Origin: Celeribacter baekdonensis
GTDB taxonomy: Bacteria; Pseudomonadota; Alphaproteobacteria; Rhodobacterales; Rhodobacteraceae
Direction: 5' to 3'
Assembly: GCF_003047105.1 (NCBI RefSeq)
Contig: NZ_CP028475.1
Coordinates: forward strand, 2,728,001 to 2,792,000
Length of the DNA stretch: 64,000 nt
In this document: positions 19,219-28,879 of the stretch, piece by piece
Layout: each line of letters opens with the position of its first letter
Position numbering within the stretch: the stretch's first letter is position 1
Translations under genes and position numbers: made by a program
The notes under the pieces: generated by a model
Told to the model about the DNA's origin: nothing
Databases searched by the model: none
The model's input: the letters and a program-made list of their open reading frames with translations, nothing else

Positions 19219-20457
19219 ATGAGACAGACACCGTGCCGCAAAACGCGCCTATGTTTTATTATTGATAAACTCGCCCTGCGCAGTGGGGGGGCTGAGCGTG
19301 TGCTGATTGAAACGGCCAATGCCCTGTATGATCATGGTTATGCGGTTGAAATTGTGACCTATGAACCGCGCGGCAAACGTCCGTTTTATCCGTTACGCAA
19401 AGGCATCATACTCTCCAATATTCGGCCCCGTGATCACAATAGATCGCAGGTCTGGCGTGTGATGAGTCGGGTGCGATCTATGCTGCACCGAAATCGCTTT
19501 TTCATTCCCGGTCTCTCGCATCTGCAATGGTGGAGTCAAAACGGGAGTTTTCGCCGTCGTCTCGCGGCACATATTGATGCGACGGCACCTGATGTTGCGA
19601 TCGCTTTTTTGCCGCCCGCGGTGACCGCGTTGGGACATGCGCATTTTTCGCATCAGACAAGGCGCTTTGCATCCCTTCATAACGTGCCAGAACAAGATTT
19701 CGATAATCCAGGCCGTTGGGATCCAAATCCGGTGGACCGTAAATTGCGCCGCGCGGCATTGGCGCATTTCGATGGGATTGGCATCTTGTTGCCAGAGTTT
19801 AGGGATTGGTTTGATGACGAGTTGCAAGAGCGTTTGATCGTGATGCCCAACGCGGTGCACCCGGTGGATCCGGCTTGTCTATCTGCGGCTAAACGCAAAA
19901 AGCGGGTGATTTCGGTTGGGCGTTTGGCGGATGTAAAACAGCATCGGTTGCTGATTGAGGCTTGGAGCCATCTCAAAGATGATTTCCCCGATTGGATTTG
20001 CGAAATCTATGGTGTTGGTCCGTTGGAATCCGCACTCAAAGAGCAGATCGAACAGCTCCAGCTTGATGAAACTGTCATTTTACGTGGTGCTACCAACGCG
20101 ATTGAAAAAGAGTACCTGAGTGCTAAAATCCTAGCTCATCCTGCCGAGTTTGAGGGCTTCGGCCTTGTGATTACCGAGGCTCTTGCGCACGGTTTGCCTG
20201 TGGTCGGATTCGAGGATTGCTCTGGGTTTAACTTTATTGTCCATGATCAAGTGTCGGGTCTTTTCGTCTCGGCAGCGGGTGATCGGGCTAAAAATCTGTC
20301 AGGATCATTGGCAAAGTTGATGCGTGATCCGGCGCTTTGCACCGCCCTTGGTGACGCCGGCTTGAAAGAAATCGAACGGTTTTCCCCCCAATCTATTCTG
20401 GCACTTTGGGAGCAAGCCATTCAGGGCACTGATCAACGCTTGGTATTGGAGGCGTGA
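19219..20457 (+). CDS. Glycosyltransferase family 4 (GT-B)
   Basis: About 412 residues. The N-terminal domain has LCFIIDKLALRSGGAERVL, the glycine-rich loop seen in family 4. The C-terminal Rossmann domain has KKRVISVGRLADVKQHRLLI and the EX7E catalytic motif in EFEGFGLVITEALAHGLPVV. It likely transfers a sugar with retention of configuration during polysaccharide assembly. ATG 19219, just after the previous stop, is chosen; the frame is open upstream only within the preceding gene. The next gene starts immediately at its stop codon. Confidence 0.9.
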   Translation: MRQTPCRKTRLCFIIDKLALRSGGAERVLIETANALYDHGYAVEIVTYEPRGKRPFYPLRKGIILSNIRPRDHNRSQVWRVMSRVRSMLHRNRFFIPGLSHLQWWSQNGSFRRRLAAHIDATAPDVAIAFLPPAVTALGHAHFSHQTRRFASLHNVPEQDFDNPGRWDPNPVDRKLRRAALAHFDGIGILLPEFRDWFDDELQERLIVMPNAVHPVDPACLSAAKRKKRVISVGRLADVKQHRLLIEAWSHLKDDFPDWICEIYGVGPLESALKEQIEQLQLDETVILRGATNAIEKEYLSAKILAHPAEFEGFGLVITEALAHGLPVVGFEDCSGFNFIVHDQVSGLFVSAAGDRAKNLSGSLAKLMRDPALCTALGDAGLKEIERFSPQSILALWEQAIQGTDQRLVLEA

Positions 20458-21483
20458 ATGGGGCGGATTATTTTACATATCGGAACGCATAAAACCGGAA
20501 CCACTTCGCTTCAAAAGGGGCTGTCGCGCAATCGCGAACAGCTTGAGGCGCGCGGTATTTACTATCCGGATTATGATCTGATTGGCGCAAAGTCGCACTA
20601 CGCGCATATCGGAATCGTCAATGCGTTTTCAAAGGCGCACCCTGAACTGTCGCGGGAACAAGCAGAAACTTTTTTCGCAGAAGTTCATCGGCGTTCAGCA
20701 GACTATGATTTGACCATTCTGAGCGCTGAGCCATTCTTTCGTCATGTTGGCTTTGGCGCAAATGGCCAACCCCGCAAGGTTCCCCGTAATGGCGAAGCCT
20801 ATTGGGTGGCTCGGAATGATTATATTCGCGATGTGCGTGATCAGTTTGTGGGGGCCGATGTCGAAATCGTCATGGCTGTGCGCAGGCAAGTAGACTACGG
20901 CATGTCACTGTATCAAGAGCATGTTAAGACCAGCAGATATAGTGGGGATTTTTCCACGTTCCGCGAGACGTTTTGGCCCCGGTTTGACTATCTGCGCCAA
21001 GCGCGTGCCTGGCGAGAGGCCTTTGGTGCTTTTCGGTTGCTGCGGTTTGAAGATCTGGTGCGTCAAAAAGATGTTTTAGCCGCCTTTGGCCGTGCGATTG
21101 ATGCAAATTTAGATGACCTGCTCCCCGCACCTTTTACCAATGCGGCCCTACCACCCGATCTTGTGGTGTGGAAGCGCATGATGCATATGGCTCAGACGAG
21201 CGAAAGGACCCTGCGCAAACAGGTGGACACGTTGTTGTCAGGGCCGCTTGCGCCGCTGTTTGCTGCTCTGCCCAAACGTTCACTCTACACAAGTTTCGAG
21301 GACATGCGGGCTTTTCACCGACAGTTTGAGGATGCAAATGAGCTATTGAAACGTGAATTTATGCCTCCGGATCTACAGGGGACACCGATGTTTTCGAATG
21401 ATCTGCGTGAAGACTATCTGTTCGGTGACGCGCTGCATCCTGAATTTTTGATTCATCTCGCGGCGCATTTGTCGAAACTATGA
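20458..21483 (+). CDS. Sulfotransferase-like protein of the polysaccharide locus
   Basis: A 341-residue protein whose N-terminus, IILHIGTHKTGTTSLQKGL, is the P-loop-like motif that binds the 5'-phosphosulfate of PAPS in sulfotransferases. A later FRLLRFEDLVRQK near residue 190 resembles the LRYEDL segment common in this superfamily. It probably sulfates the polysaccharide made here, as is common in marine bacteria. It directly abuts the upstream glycosyltransferase stop. The substrate is unknown and activity is inferred from the motif only. Confidence 0.8.
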   Translation: MGRIILHIGTHKTGTTSLQKGLSRNREQLEARGIYYPDYDLIGAKSHYAHIGIVNAFSKAHPELSREQAETFFAEVHRRSADYDLTILSAEPFFRHVGFGANGQPRKVPRNGEAYWVARNDYIRDVRDQFVGADVEIVMAVRRQVDYGMSLYQEHVKTSRYSGDFSTFRETFWPRFDYLRQARAWREAFGAFRLLRFEDLVRQKDVLAAFGRAIDANLDDLLPAPFTNAALPPDLVVWKRMMHMAQTSERTLRKQVDTLLSGPLAPLFAALPKRSLYTSFEDMRAFHRQFEDANELLKREFMPPDLQGTPMFSNDLREDYLFGDALHPEFLIHLAAHLSKL

Positions 21484-21490
21484 CTGAGAC

Positions 21491-22588
21491 ATGATCAAAC
21501 GCCATCACATTTGCCTCGCCCCCGGTGCCCTGACCGCTGGGGGGATAAGAACGGCATTTTTAATATTGGCAGAGGCATTGTTGGCGCGAGGGCATTGTGT
21601 TGATCTGCTTGTGACGCGTCAGGTCATGACGGAGGTAGCGCTACCCAAAGGGCTGCGTGTCATTCAAGCTGGCACCAAAACCCGCAACGCCTTGCCCGCC
21701 GCTACCCGATATTTGGCACAAAACACCCCGGACGCGGTGATTTCAGCACGCCCCTATATTGATCTCTTAATGATGGCGGCGCGCGCGCTTTCTGGACATC
21801 AAAAATGTAAATTGGTCTGGAGTTTTCATACCCATCAATCCAGCGACTATGCCACCCGGGGTGTTGGCTCGCGTCTTTTGGTCCGTAGCGCCTTTGTTGC
21901 GTCTCGCTGGGCCGATAGTCTGGTCGCCGTGTCCGATGGTGTCGCAGAAGATATAGCTCTGGCGTTCTTGCCTGCCCCGAGACCTGTGCATACTATCTAT
22001 AATCCGGTTAAACGGGCCGATCGCTCAGCTGCCGTCTCTGAGCCGCCACATCCATGGTTGAAAGACAAAAGCATTCCCGTTCTCCTTTCAATCGGCCGAC
22101 TGGTTCAACAAAAGGACCACATGACGCTTTTGCAAGCCTTTACTGATCTGCGCAAACAGCGTCCCGTACGGCTTTTGATTTTGGGTGATGGTCCGATGCG
22201 AAGTCAGCTTGAGGCAGTAGCCCACAGCTTTGGATGCGCCGAAGAGATCGACTTCCTTGGACACCAGGTGCAGCCAGAGCGATTTTTAAGCAAAGCTGAT
22301 GGGTTGGTCTCAACATCTTTGTGGGAAGGCTTTGGCTATGTGTTGGCTGAGGCCCTAGCGTGGTGTTGCCCTGTGATCGCCGCCGACTGTCCATCAGGTC
22401 CTGCGGAGGTTTTAGGTCACGGGCGCTATGGGCGTTTGGTTCCGCCCAATGATCCGAATGCACTTTGCTGTGCCATCGCTCAGGCGCTGGACGACCCTAA
22501 GCGCACATACACGTTCGAGGATGATCCATTGGATCGTTTCGATCCGGATCGTATCGCGCAGGCCTATCTTGACCTTCTGGAGGGGTGA
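21491..22588 (+). CDS. Glycosyltransferase family 4 (GT-B)
   Basis: A 365-residue retaining glycosyltransferase. The N-terminal glycine-rich ALTAGGIRTAFLILAEALLA, the IPVLLSIGRLVQQKDHMTLL stretch near residue 195 and SLWEGFGYVLAEALAWCCPV near 275, containing the EX7E motif, place it in GT4. It lies 7 bases after the sulfotransferase-like gene and ends the plus-strand operon, facing a convergent GSCFA gene 4 bases away. Confidence 0.88.
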   Translation: MIKRHHICLAPGALTAGGIRTAFLILAEALLARGHCVDLLVTRQVMTEVALPKGLRVIQAGTKTRNALPAATRYLAQNTPDAVISARPYIDLLMMAARALSGHQKCKLVWSFHTHQSSDYATRGVGSRLLVRSAFVASRWADSLVAVSDGVAEDIALAFLPAPRPVHTIYNPVKRADRSAAVSEPPHPWLKDKSIPVLLSIGRLVQQKDHMTLLQAFTDLRKQRPVRLLILGDGPMRSQLEAVAHSFGCAEEIDFLGHQVQPERFLSKADGLVSTSLWEGFGYVLAEALAWCCPVIAADCPSGPAEVLGHGRYGRLVPPNDPNALCCAIAQALDDPKRTYTFEDDPLDRFDPDRIAQAYLDLLEG

Positions 22589-22592
22589 CGCG

Positions 22593-23918
22593 TCATTCGG
22601 CCCATTTGAGTGCAAGCGGATTGCTGGCATCGTTGGCCAATACCGCACGGGCATATGTGCGCAAATCTTCGTCAAGTCCGCAGCGAGGAAAAATATGCGC
22701 AACAGCGCGCAGATGGCGATGCAAGCGTGTGTTGCGGGTCATAATTTCGCGGCCAATTCTACGAATTTCCTTTTTGTCTTTCAGCCGCCAAGAGCTTCGC
22801 AGATACACAATGAGTTGGTCATCTGAGAGGTTCTTGAACGCTGGGCGGGCTTGAGCCAGAGCGGTAAAGGCATTCGTTTCATCTGGGCTTAGATTCGATC
22901 CCAGTGCCACTGCGGCCTCTTGGATCAGCGCCGAAAGATCATCGGGGACTTCGAAATAGTGTTTGATCAATTGTTTGACGATTTTCCCGACAAACCCATC
23001 GCGCACATGACGCAAGTCGGGTTCAAACGCATCCTGTTTGGGGGATAGAGTGGCATTTTCATAACTCGGGAAATAGTCTAAGTTCTTAAATTCGGACGCC
23101 AATTTACCCGTTGCGGCACAGAGTGTGGATTTCGACAATGCGTTGGCCAATATGACATCCCGACCGGTGAACGTAGCATTCAAAGCAACGGGAGATACGG
23201 TGATGATGATAGAGATTTCGGGGTTGATGCGCCTCAGCGTTTGCACGGTGCGCCGCATGTAAGAAAGGCAAGCCTCGTAATCCAAATTGACAAAATCGTA
23301 CTGGGTGGCTGCGCGCAGGAGTTGGCGTGTTGCTGGCGCTTGATGGATATGCAGGCCAGTGTCCTGGTCCACCCAGCTTTCTGTCAAACCAAAAGTCAGA
23401 GCGACAAGATTTGCCGAAAAGGCATGGGCGTAAAGGTCATAGATTTCACGCCGGCGTTCGATAAATCGATCCTTGCTGACCGGGATAAACCCACCCAAAT
23501 GAAGGTCGATCACCTGTCCATCTTGGGTATCAAACTGCATCTCTTTTGCGTCGTCTTCGAAAAATCCGGTGCCACGTTCATAGATTTTTGCAGCCCATTC
23601 AATTTCTTGGCAGACGGTGGCCGGAGTGTATTTGTTCAAAATACCGTTGCGGCGTAATCCGCCCCATTCGGCTTCTGGCGCGGAAAACTCAAGAGTGGGC
23701 AACTCAAAGCCGAGCAAGGATAGGTGTTCCTCGATGTTGCGGGCAAAACAGCTACCGATAGTGAACACCTTTGCTCCGGGAGCAATCCGGAAGGTTGGCT
23801 GTAGATTGGGCCAAGCCTGTGGCACAAGGCGATCATGTACATGCGCCCAATTCGCGGTGTCATTTCGGGTTTTCAAAGCCATACGCGCATTACTGCGTTC
23901 AAAATGAGTATCTGTCAT
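22593..23918 (-). CDS. GSCFA domain protein
   Basis: A 441-residue protein with the family-naming motif in FTIGSCFARNIEEHLSLLG near residue 50. Conserved family blocks follow, such as LTFGLTESWVDQDTG near 175 and the Ser/Asn-rich IIITVSPVALNATF near 235. GSCFA proteins are related to SGNH/GDSL hydrolases and occur in polysaccharide and exosporium-type loci, where acyl modification is suspected. The neighbouring genes agree with this. It is transcribed opposite to the main operon and divergently from the next glycosyltransferase. The C-terminal 100 residues are helical and unassigned. Confidence 0.82.
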   Translation of the reverse strand: MTDTHFERSNARMALKTRNDTANWAHVHDRLVPQAWPNLQPTFRIAPGAKVFTIGSCFARNIEEHLSLLGFELPTLEFSAPEAEWGGLRRNGILNKYTPATVCQEIEWAAKIYERGTGFFEDDAKEMQFDTQDGQVIDLHLGGFIPVSKDRFIERRREIYDLYAHAFSANLVALTFGLTESWVDQDTGLHIHQAPATRQLLRAATQYDFVNLDYEACLSYMRRTVQTLRRINPEISIIITVSPVALNATFTGRDVILANALSKSTLCAATGKLASEFKNLDYFPSYENATLSPKQDAFEPDLRHVRDGFVGKIVKQLIKHYFEVPDDLSALIQEAAVALGSNLSPDETNAFTALAQARPAFKNLSDDQLIVYLRSSWRLKDKKEIRRIGREIMTRNTRLHRHLRAVAHIFPRCGLDEDLRTYARAVLANDASNPLALKWAE

Positions 23919-24053
23919 AGGCGCATACCTTTATTTAACTTCTACCCATGAGCACTTGGGTTACTCATAAGGGGCAACTCAACATTCGTAACTCGAGGGT
24001 AGGTTTCTGAAATAGAAAAGCCTAGTCTTATCTGGAGACAAAGAGGTTAATAT

Positions 24054-24920
24054 ATGTCTGACACCCCTGAAGTTTCGGTGATAGTGCCAATTTATCGACA
24101 GTGGGATTACCTTGAGACGTTGCTTGTGGCGCTCAGCCAACAAACCCTTGAGGTTGCCCGGTTTGAAATCATTCTCGTCGCAAACGAAAGACCACCGCAG
24201 GGTTTGAATGACTGTGATTGGCCCGTGTCGGTTAAAATGATCACATGTTTGACACCTGGTTCATATGCCGCGCGCAATGCAGGGCTCAGAGAAGCGCGCG
24301 CGCGCTTTTTGGCATTTACCGATGCGGATTGTCGCCCCGAGCACACATGGCTTGAAGCGCTCTTGGCGCGCCTCACATCGGGTAACGTTCCGCTGGTCGC
24401 CGGGGCGATCAATATGGATGCACCAAAATCTGAAACGCTGTGGTCCTGTTACGATATGCTGCGTGGCATTCCGCAGCACCGATATGTGGCGCGCGGTTAC
24501 GGTGCTTGTGCCAATCTTGCGGTGGCACGAAAGGTGTTTGAACAAGTTGGAGAATTTGATGAGACTCGCCTGTCTGGTGGTGACGCGGAATTTTGTCGTC
24601 GTGCCGGAGGACAAGGTCATGCCATAGCCTATGATAATAGCGCGTGCGTATGGCACCCATCACGCGCAACATTTCGCGAGGTGTTCACCAAGGCGCGCCG
24701 CATTCGCGGTGGTCAAATTCGCGCTGGCACGGTGCAGCGTCGTATCGCATGGGGGCTGATGTCCTTTGTTCCACCCATGCGAGAAACCGGTCGCTTTTTA
24801 CAAGCCAAACACCCGGCTTCGTGTAAGGCCAAGGCCATTTTAGGTCTGTATGCCTTATGGTTGGGGACGCTTGGTGAAACAGTGCGTCTCAGTGTTGGCG
24901 GCTGTCCGGAGCGTCAGTGA
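24054..24920 (+). CDS. Glycosyltransferase family 2
   Basis: A 288-residue GT-A enzyme. It starts VSVIVPIYRQWDYLETLLVA, has the metal-binding DxD in FLAFTDADCRPEHTW near residue 87, and ends with a hydrophobic stretch that may touch the membrane. The second half contains GGDAEFCRRAGGQGHAIAYD, the acceptor-binding ED-like region. It is divergent from the GSCFA gene. Its 3' end overlaps the next, convergent glycosyltransferase by 7 bases. It is probably part of the same polysaccharide pathway. Confidence 0.88.
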   Translation: MSDTPEVSVIVPIYRQWDYLETLLVALSQQTLEVARFEIILVANERPPQGLNDCDWPVSVKMITCLTPGSYAARNAGLREARARFLAFTDADCRPEHTWLEALLARLTSGNVPLVAGAINMDAPKSETLWSCYDMLRGIPQHRYVARGYGACANLAVARKVFEQVGEFDETRLSGGDAEFCRRAGGQGHAIAYDNSACVWHPSRATFREVFTKARRIRGGQIRAGTVQRRIAWGLMSFVPPMRETGRFLQAKHPASCKAKAILGLYALWLGTLGETVRLSVGGCPERQ

Positions 24921-25675
24921 TCAACATGCCCGAGATGTTTCAAGCTGGTGCGGATAAGATAGGTCCCATAGGCCATAAATGCTCTCATACGGCTGATCTC
25001 TGGTAGGGTGCTGTAGACTTGCCACGTTGCCAAAGCGGCGCGCATACGGTTGTCGGATAAAGACCCTGTGCGCCGTCGATACTGCGTCAGAGGAGCGTGC
25101 AGCCCATGGCATATGACACCTCTTTGCGTCAGTTTTAACCAAAGGGCATAATCTTGACGCCGATGCAAATCCGGAAACCGCAAATCCCCCAAAGTGTCGC
25201 GCGCGATGATTACTGTCGATGTGCCGATGGGATTGCCCTTGAGCAGTTTCTTGAAATCACTTCGCGCGGGCACAATGCGGCGGGCAAGCTGAATGCCCTC
25301 TTGCGAAATCACCCCATAATCCGTCGCGCCAAACACAGCGTTCTGTGCCGTAAGAAATGCCAAATGCCGTTTCAGTTTGTCCGGTGCCCAAATATCGTCT
25401 GCATCTAGGAAGGCAATCCAACGGCCCTGGGCGCGCTCGAGCGCGGCATTTCGGCTTTTTGCGGCACCCTCGTTTTTTTCATTTTTAATCAAATGGATGC
25501 GTGAGGTTTGCTTTTGAAACTCTGTAAGAATTTTATCACTTAAATCTAACGATGCATCCTCCACAGCCCAGAGTTCCCAATCGGTCTCCGTTTGATCCAA
25601 CACAGATTGCAACGCTGCCCCAAGAAAGGCTTCGGCATTGTAAACTGGCATGATGATTGACACCTTCGGTGGCAC
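24914..25675 (-). CDS. Glycosyltransferase family 2
   Basis: A 253-residue GT-A enzyme beginning VSIIMPVYNAEAFLGAALQS, with WIAFLDADDIWAPDKL near residue 87 carrying the DxD motif. It resembles small WaaE- or EpsE-like transferases that use nucleotide-sugars. It sits at the outer edge of the polysaccharide locus and overlaps the convergent family 2 gene by 7 bases. Specificity cannot be told from the sequence. Confidence 0.87.
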   Translation of the reverse strand: MPPKVSIIMPVYNAEAFLGAALQSVLDQTETDWELWAVEDASLDLSDKILTEFQKQTSRIHLIKNEKNEGAAKSRNAALERAQGRWIAFLDADDIWAPDKLKRHLAFLTAQNAVFGATDYGVISQEGIQLARRIVPARSDFKKLLKGNPIGTSTVIIARDTLGDLRFPDLHRRQDYALWLKLTQRGVICHGLHAPLTQYRRRTGSLSDNRMRAALATWQVYSTLPEISRMRAFMAYGTYLIRTSLKHLGHVDH

Positions 25676-25776
25676 ACAGATGTCCTTCTTTGGTCTGTAT
25701 TTCGCAGCTTATCCATCCGGTGGAGACATTCCAAGTGCGAGCATTTTGATTAAACTAATCGGATGATGCCGAGATT

Positions 25777-28700
25777 TTGCCCGGATTGATTGAGGGTTCA
25801 GTAACACCAGTGGCGCACCCTGATCGCGTGGGAAATTTGGGTGTGACAATGCCATTGTTTGGATACTTGGGTGCAGATGCGACCGGCGATGATCGTCTGG
25901 ATTATGACATCTCCGAAATGTTAATCTATGAGGGGGAATACCATCAGTTCGTGGTCGCATTTAATGGCCCATCCGGTGGCATTTCGACCTATTCCATTGC
26001 TGACAACGGTGCGCTGACTCTGTGCGACAGTCGGGTGTTTGGATGGGGTTTGCGTGCGCTTGAAACGAGCCAAACGGCACTCGTTGAAATCTCGGGGCGA
26101 ACCTATGCAATCGTTGGAGCTTCGTCTTCGGGCGATATTTACGCTTATCGTATTGGAACCCAGGGGGGAATTGGATCACCGACTATTTTACCAAGCTCTG
26201 CGGTGGATTTCTCCACCGTGCGCGCGCTTTTGACTGTTTCAGAGGATGGTGACAGTGCTGGCATGATTGCGGTCGGGATCGACGGGTCCGTGCAATATGT
26301 TCATGTTGCCGAAGCACCCTCGACCATTGTCGGCATGCAAAGCTCATTGCTGTTCACAGGTGATATCGTCGCTATTGATGTGTTGGATATCGGTGGCACG
26401 CAGATCGTTCTTGCGCTTGATCAAACCTCCGCAAATCTGCGGTCCTATCAGTTTGACCCAACATCAGGGACTGCAACACTTATTTCGGTACACGGGGCTG
26501 TGGATCAGGTCGGACTTGGTCTGCCCGAAGATTTCACCACTGTGACCGTTTCTGGGGCCACCTATGTTGTGGTCGCCTCTCCTGGCTCTGGGTCTCTGAC
26601 CGTGTTTAGTTTGTCCGAGACAGGCGATTTAGCCCCAGTGGATCATGTCCTAGATACCAGCAATACGAATTTTGCAAACGCCAGCCATGTAGACAGTTTC
26701 GACCTCAACGGAGTGACATTTATTGTGGCAGCTGGGGCCGACAATGGGCTAAGCCTCTTGACCCTCACACCTGAGGGTCGGCTTATTCTGGTTGAAAGCC
26801 TGACTGCCTATGCCGGTATGCCAATCTATGATCCCGCCAGTCTTGTCGTTGATTCAGATGGTGGGCAAGTTATGATTTATCTGTCTTCGGAAAGTCAGGC
26901 GGGCCTCCTTCAATTTTCGTTTGATACGGTGGCATGGACCGGCGCCTTTTACGGTGGCAGTGGCGCCGATACGGTGCAGGGGCAAAGTGGCAATCAGCTT
27001 TTGGATGGTGGTGCCGGAAACGACACTATCCTTGGCGGCAGTGGTGATGACATTTTGGTCGACGGGGCAGGGACCGATACGCTTGCAGGCGGAGATGGGC
27101 GCGACGTTTTTGTTTTTGACCGTGATGGGGACACCGATACGATCTCGGACTTTCGCCTTGGATATGATCGGATCGATCTTTCCGCCTATCCGATGGTTTA
27201 CACCTCAGACGCGGTCGAGTGGTCCTATCTCAGCGGCGGTATTTGCCTGATAATTGATGGTGAACAGCTCAATATCTATTCCCACGACGGATACGATATT
27301 TCTTTCGATCAGTTGATGGCTACCGCTTTTGTGACACCGCACCGCCCAATGCTGGCCTCGTCTGGTATGATTAGTGGCAGCACACAGGCAGATGTCCTGT
27401 CCGGGTCTATCGTCGATGATATGCTTGATGGGGGTGCAGGGGGCGACATCATTTATGCCGGAGACGGCAATGATGTCATCTACGGTGGCGATGGAGCTGA
27501 TACCATTTATGGTGGAATAGGCGACGACATCATCTATGGCGATGCTCAGTATGATTTAATTTTCGGTGAGGAGGGTAATGACATCGTCTATGGCGGTTCC
27601 GGCCAGGACACTGTGTATCTCGGTGAAGGTGATGATACATTCTATGATGACGATCAAACTGGCACGCATGGGCGTGATACAGTGTATGGTGGCTCTGGGC
27701 GCGATGTGATCTCGGGTGGTGGCGGCAATGATGTGTTTTATGGCGGTACCGGATCTGACCGTATTTATGGCGGCGCTGACAACGACTCGTTGTTTGGCGA
27801 GGAGGGTTGGGATCGCCTTTACGGTCAAGAGGGCGATGACATGCTCGATGGTGGTGCCGGGACAGACTATCTCTATGGCGGGCTTGGCAACGACACGATT
27901 TACGGTGGCGCAGACGATGACATCATCAGCGGAAATGAAGGCGATGATACGCTGTACGGAGATGCAGATGCGGATCGGATCTATGGCGGCAGTGGGGCGG
28001 ACAGGATCGAAGGTGGGGATGGCCGCGATCGAATTTACGGTCAAGACGGAGACGACGTGCTCTTGGGCGGTGACAGCAAAGATTACCTCTACGGGGCTGG
28101 CGGCAATGACCGGATTGATGGTGGGACGGGCGATGATGTCGCTTATGGCGGTGACGGATGGGACCGCCTTTGGGGTGGGGGTGGAGACGATCATATCTAT
28201 GGTGAGGCTGGCGTAGATCGTTTGTATGGCCAAGAGGGCAATGATACACTTGATGGTGGTCTTGACGCCGATTACCTCTATGGCGGTTTGGGCAATGATA
28301 CTGTTTTCGGTGGAGATGGAGATGACATCATTTCTGGCAATGAAGACAACGACTCTTTGTTCGGAGATGACGGGACAGATCGCCTTTACGGTGGAACTGG
28401 CAATGATGCGATTTCAGGCGGCGTAGGTTCGGATCGCCTATATGGGCAAGAAGATGACGATTCCCTTGCCGGAGAAAGTGGCCGCGATTTTCTCTACGGA
28501 GGCGACGGAAATGACCGACTTGATGGCGGCACAGGTGATGATTTTCTCACCGGTGGCACAGGCGTAGACAGTTTCGTTTTTGCACTAAACTTTGGCAAAG
28601 ATACAGTGAATGATTTTGAGTTGGGTGTCGATGTTTTGGAGTTTGGTGTTGGGGTTCAGGCCTCTGATATCGCCTATTTCACTAGCACCGAAGGGTATCT

Positions 28701-28791
28701 CGTCATCACGCCAGATGGAGGGGATTCACAGATTATTATGCTCAACCTGACCGAGGCAGACATTGGTGCGGTTGATATGACTTTCGTGTAG
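25777..28791 (+). CDS. Large RTX (hemolysin-type Ca-binding repeat) protein with N-terminal propeller-like domain
   Basis: About 1000 residues. The first 390 contain repeated strand-rich units (such as TYAIVGASSSGDIYAYRI and TYVVVASPGSGSLTVFSL) that look like a beta-propeller of the lactonase/YncE kind. From about residue 395 come two blocks of nonapeptide RTX repeats (GGxGxDxux), interrupted by a stretch near 445-540, and a C-terminal segment that fits a type I secretion signal. Such proteins are secreted in one step by an ABC exporter (none in the window) and fold on binding calcium outside. Within the repeats a 135-residue unit is duplicated. The start is uncertain: TTG 25777 is the most upstream choice, with GTG or ATG alternatives to 25849. 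A terminator follows the stop. Confidence 0.88.
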   Translation: MPGLIEGSVTPVAHPDRVGNLGVTMPLFGYLGADATGDDRLDYDISEMLIYEGEYHQFVVAFNGPSGGISTYSIADNGALTLCDSRVFGWGLRALETSQTALVEISGRTYAIVGASSSGDIYAYRIGTQGGIGSPTILPSSAVDFSTVRALLTVSEDGDSAGMIAVGIDGSVQYVHVAEAPSTIVGMQSSLLFTGDIVAIDVLDIGGTQIVLALDQTSANLRSYQFDPTSGTATLISVHGAVDQVGLGLPEDFTTVTVSGATYVVVASPGSGSLTVFSLSETGDLAPVDHVLDTSNTNFANASHVDSFDLNGVTFIVAAGADNGLSLLTLTPEGRLILVESLTAYAGMPIYDPASLVVDSDGGQVMIYLSSESQAGLLQFSFDTVAWTGAFYGGSGADTVQGQSGNQLLDGGAGNDTILGGSGDDILVDGAGTDTLAGGDGRDVFVFDRDGDTDTISDFRLGYDRIDLSAYPMVYTSDAVEWSYLSGGICLIIDGEQLNIYSHDGYDISFDQLMATAFVTPHRPMLASSGMISGSTQADVLSGSIVDDMLDGGAGGDIIYAGDGNDVIYGGDGADTIYGGIGDDIIYGDAQYDLIFGEEGNDIVYGGSGQDTVYLGEGDDTFYDDDQTGTHGRDTVYGGSGRDVISGGGGNDVFYGGTGSDRIYGGADNDSLFGEEGWDRLYGQEGDDMLDGGAGTDYLYGGLGNDTIYGGADDDIISGNEGDDTLYGDADADRIYGGSGADRIEGGDGRDRIYGQDGDDVLLGGDSKDYLYGAGGNDRIDGGTGDDVAYGGDGWDRLWGGGGDDHIYGEAGVDRLYGQEGNDTLDGGLDADYLYGGLGNDTVFGGDGDDIISGNEDNDSLFGDDGTDRLYGGTGNDAISGGVGSDRLYGQEDDDSLAGESGRDFLYGGDGNDRLDGGTGDDFLTGGTGVDSFVFALNFGKDTVNDFELGVDVLEFGVGVQASDIAYFTSTEGYLVITPDGGDSQIIMLNLTEADIGAVDMTFV

Positions 28792-28808
28792 CGCCAAGGG
28801 AATATGTT

Positions 28809-28853
28809 CCATGGCTCAACGGTCAAAGACGTTCATTGTGCCATGGTTTTTTT
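28809..28853 (+). terminator. Rho-independent terminator of the RTX gene
   Basis: The stem CCATGGC / GCCATGG (28809-28815 with 28840-28846) encloses an inner AACG/CGTT pair and is followed by seven T. It begins 18 bases after the plus-strand stop. Confidence 0.75.
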
Positions 28854-28879
28854 GATGGGATGCTGGATGCCAAAGTTTG

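Noticed and set aside
27556..28233. A 225-residue open frame opposite the RTX repeats
   Set aside because: Repeats the same pattern as the serralysin shadow and is antisense to a well-supported gene.
26990..28560. Regular short direct repeats resembling a repeat array
   Set aside because: The period is that of nonapeptide RTX codons and varies in sequence; it is a protein repeat, not a CRISPR array.
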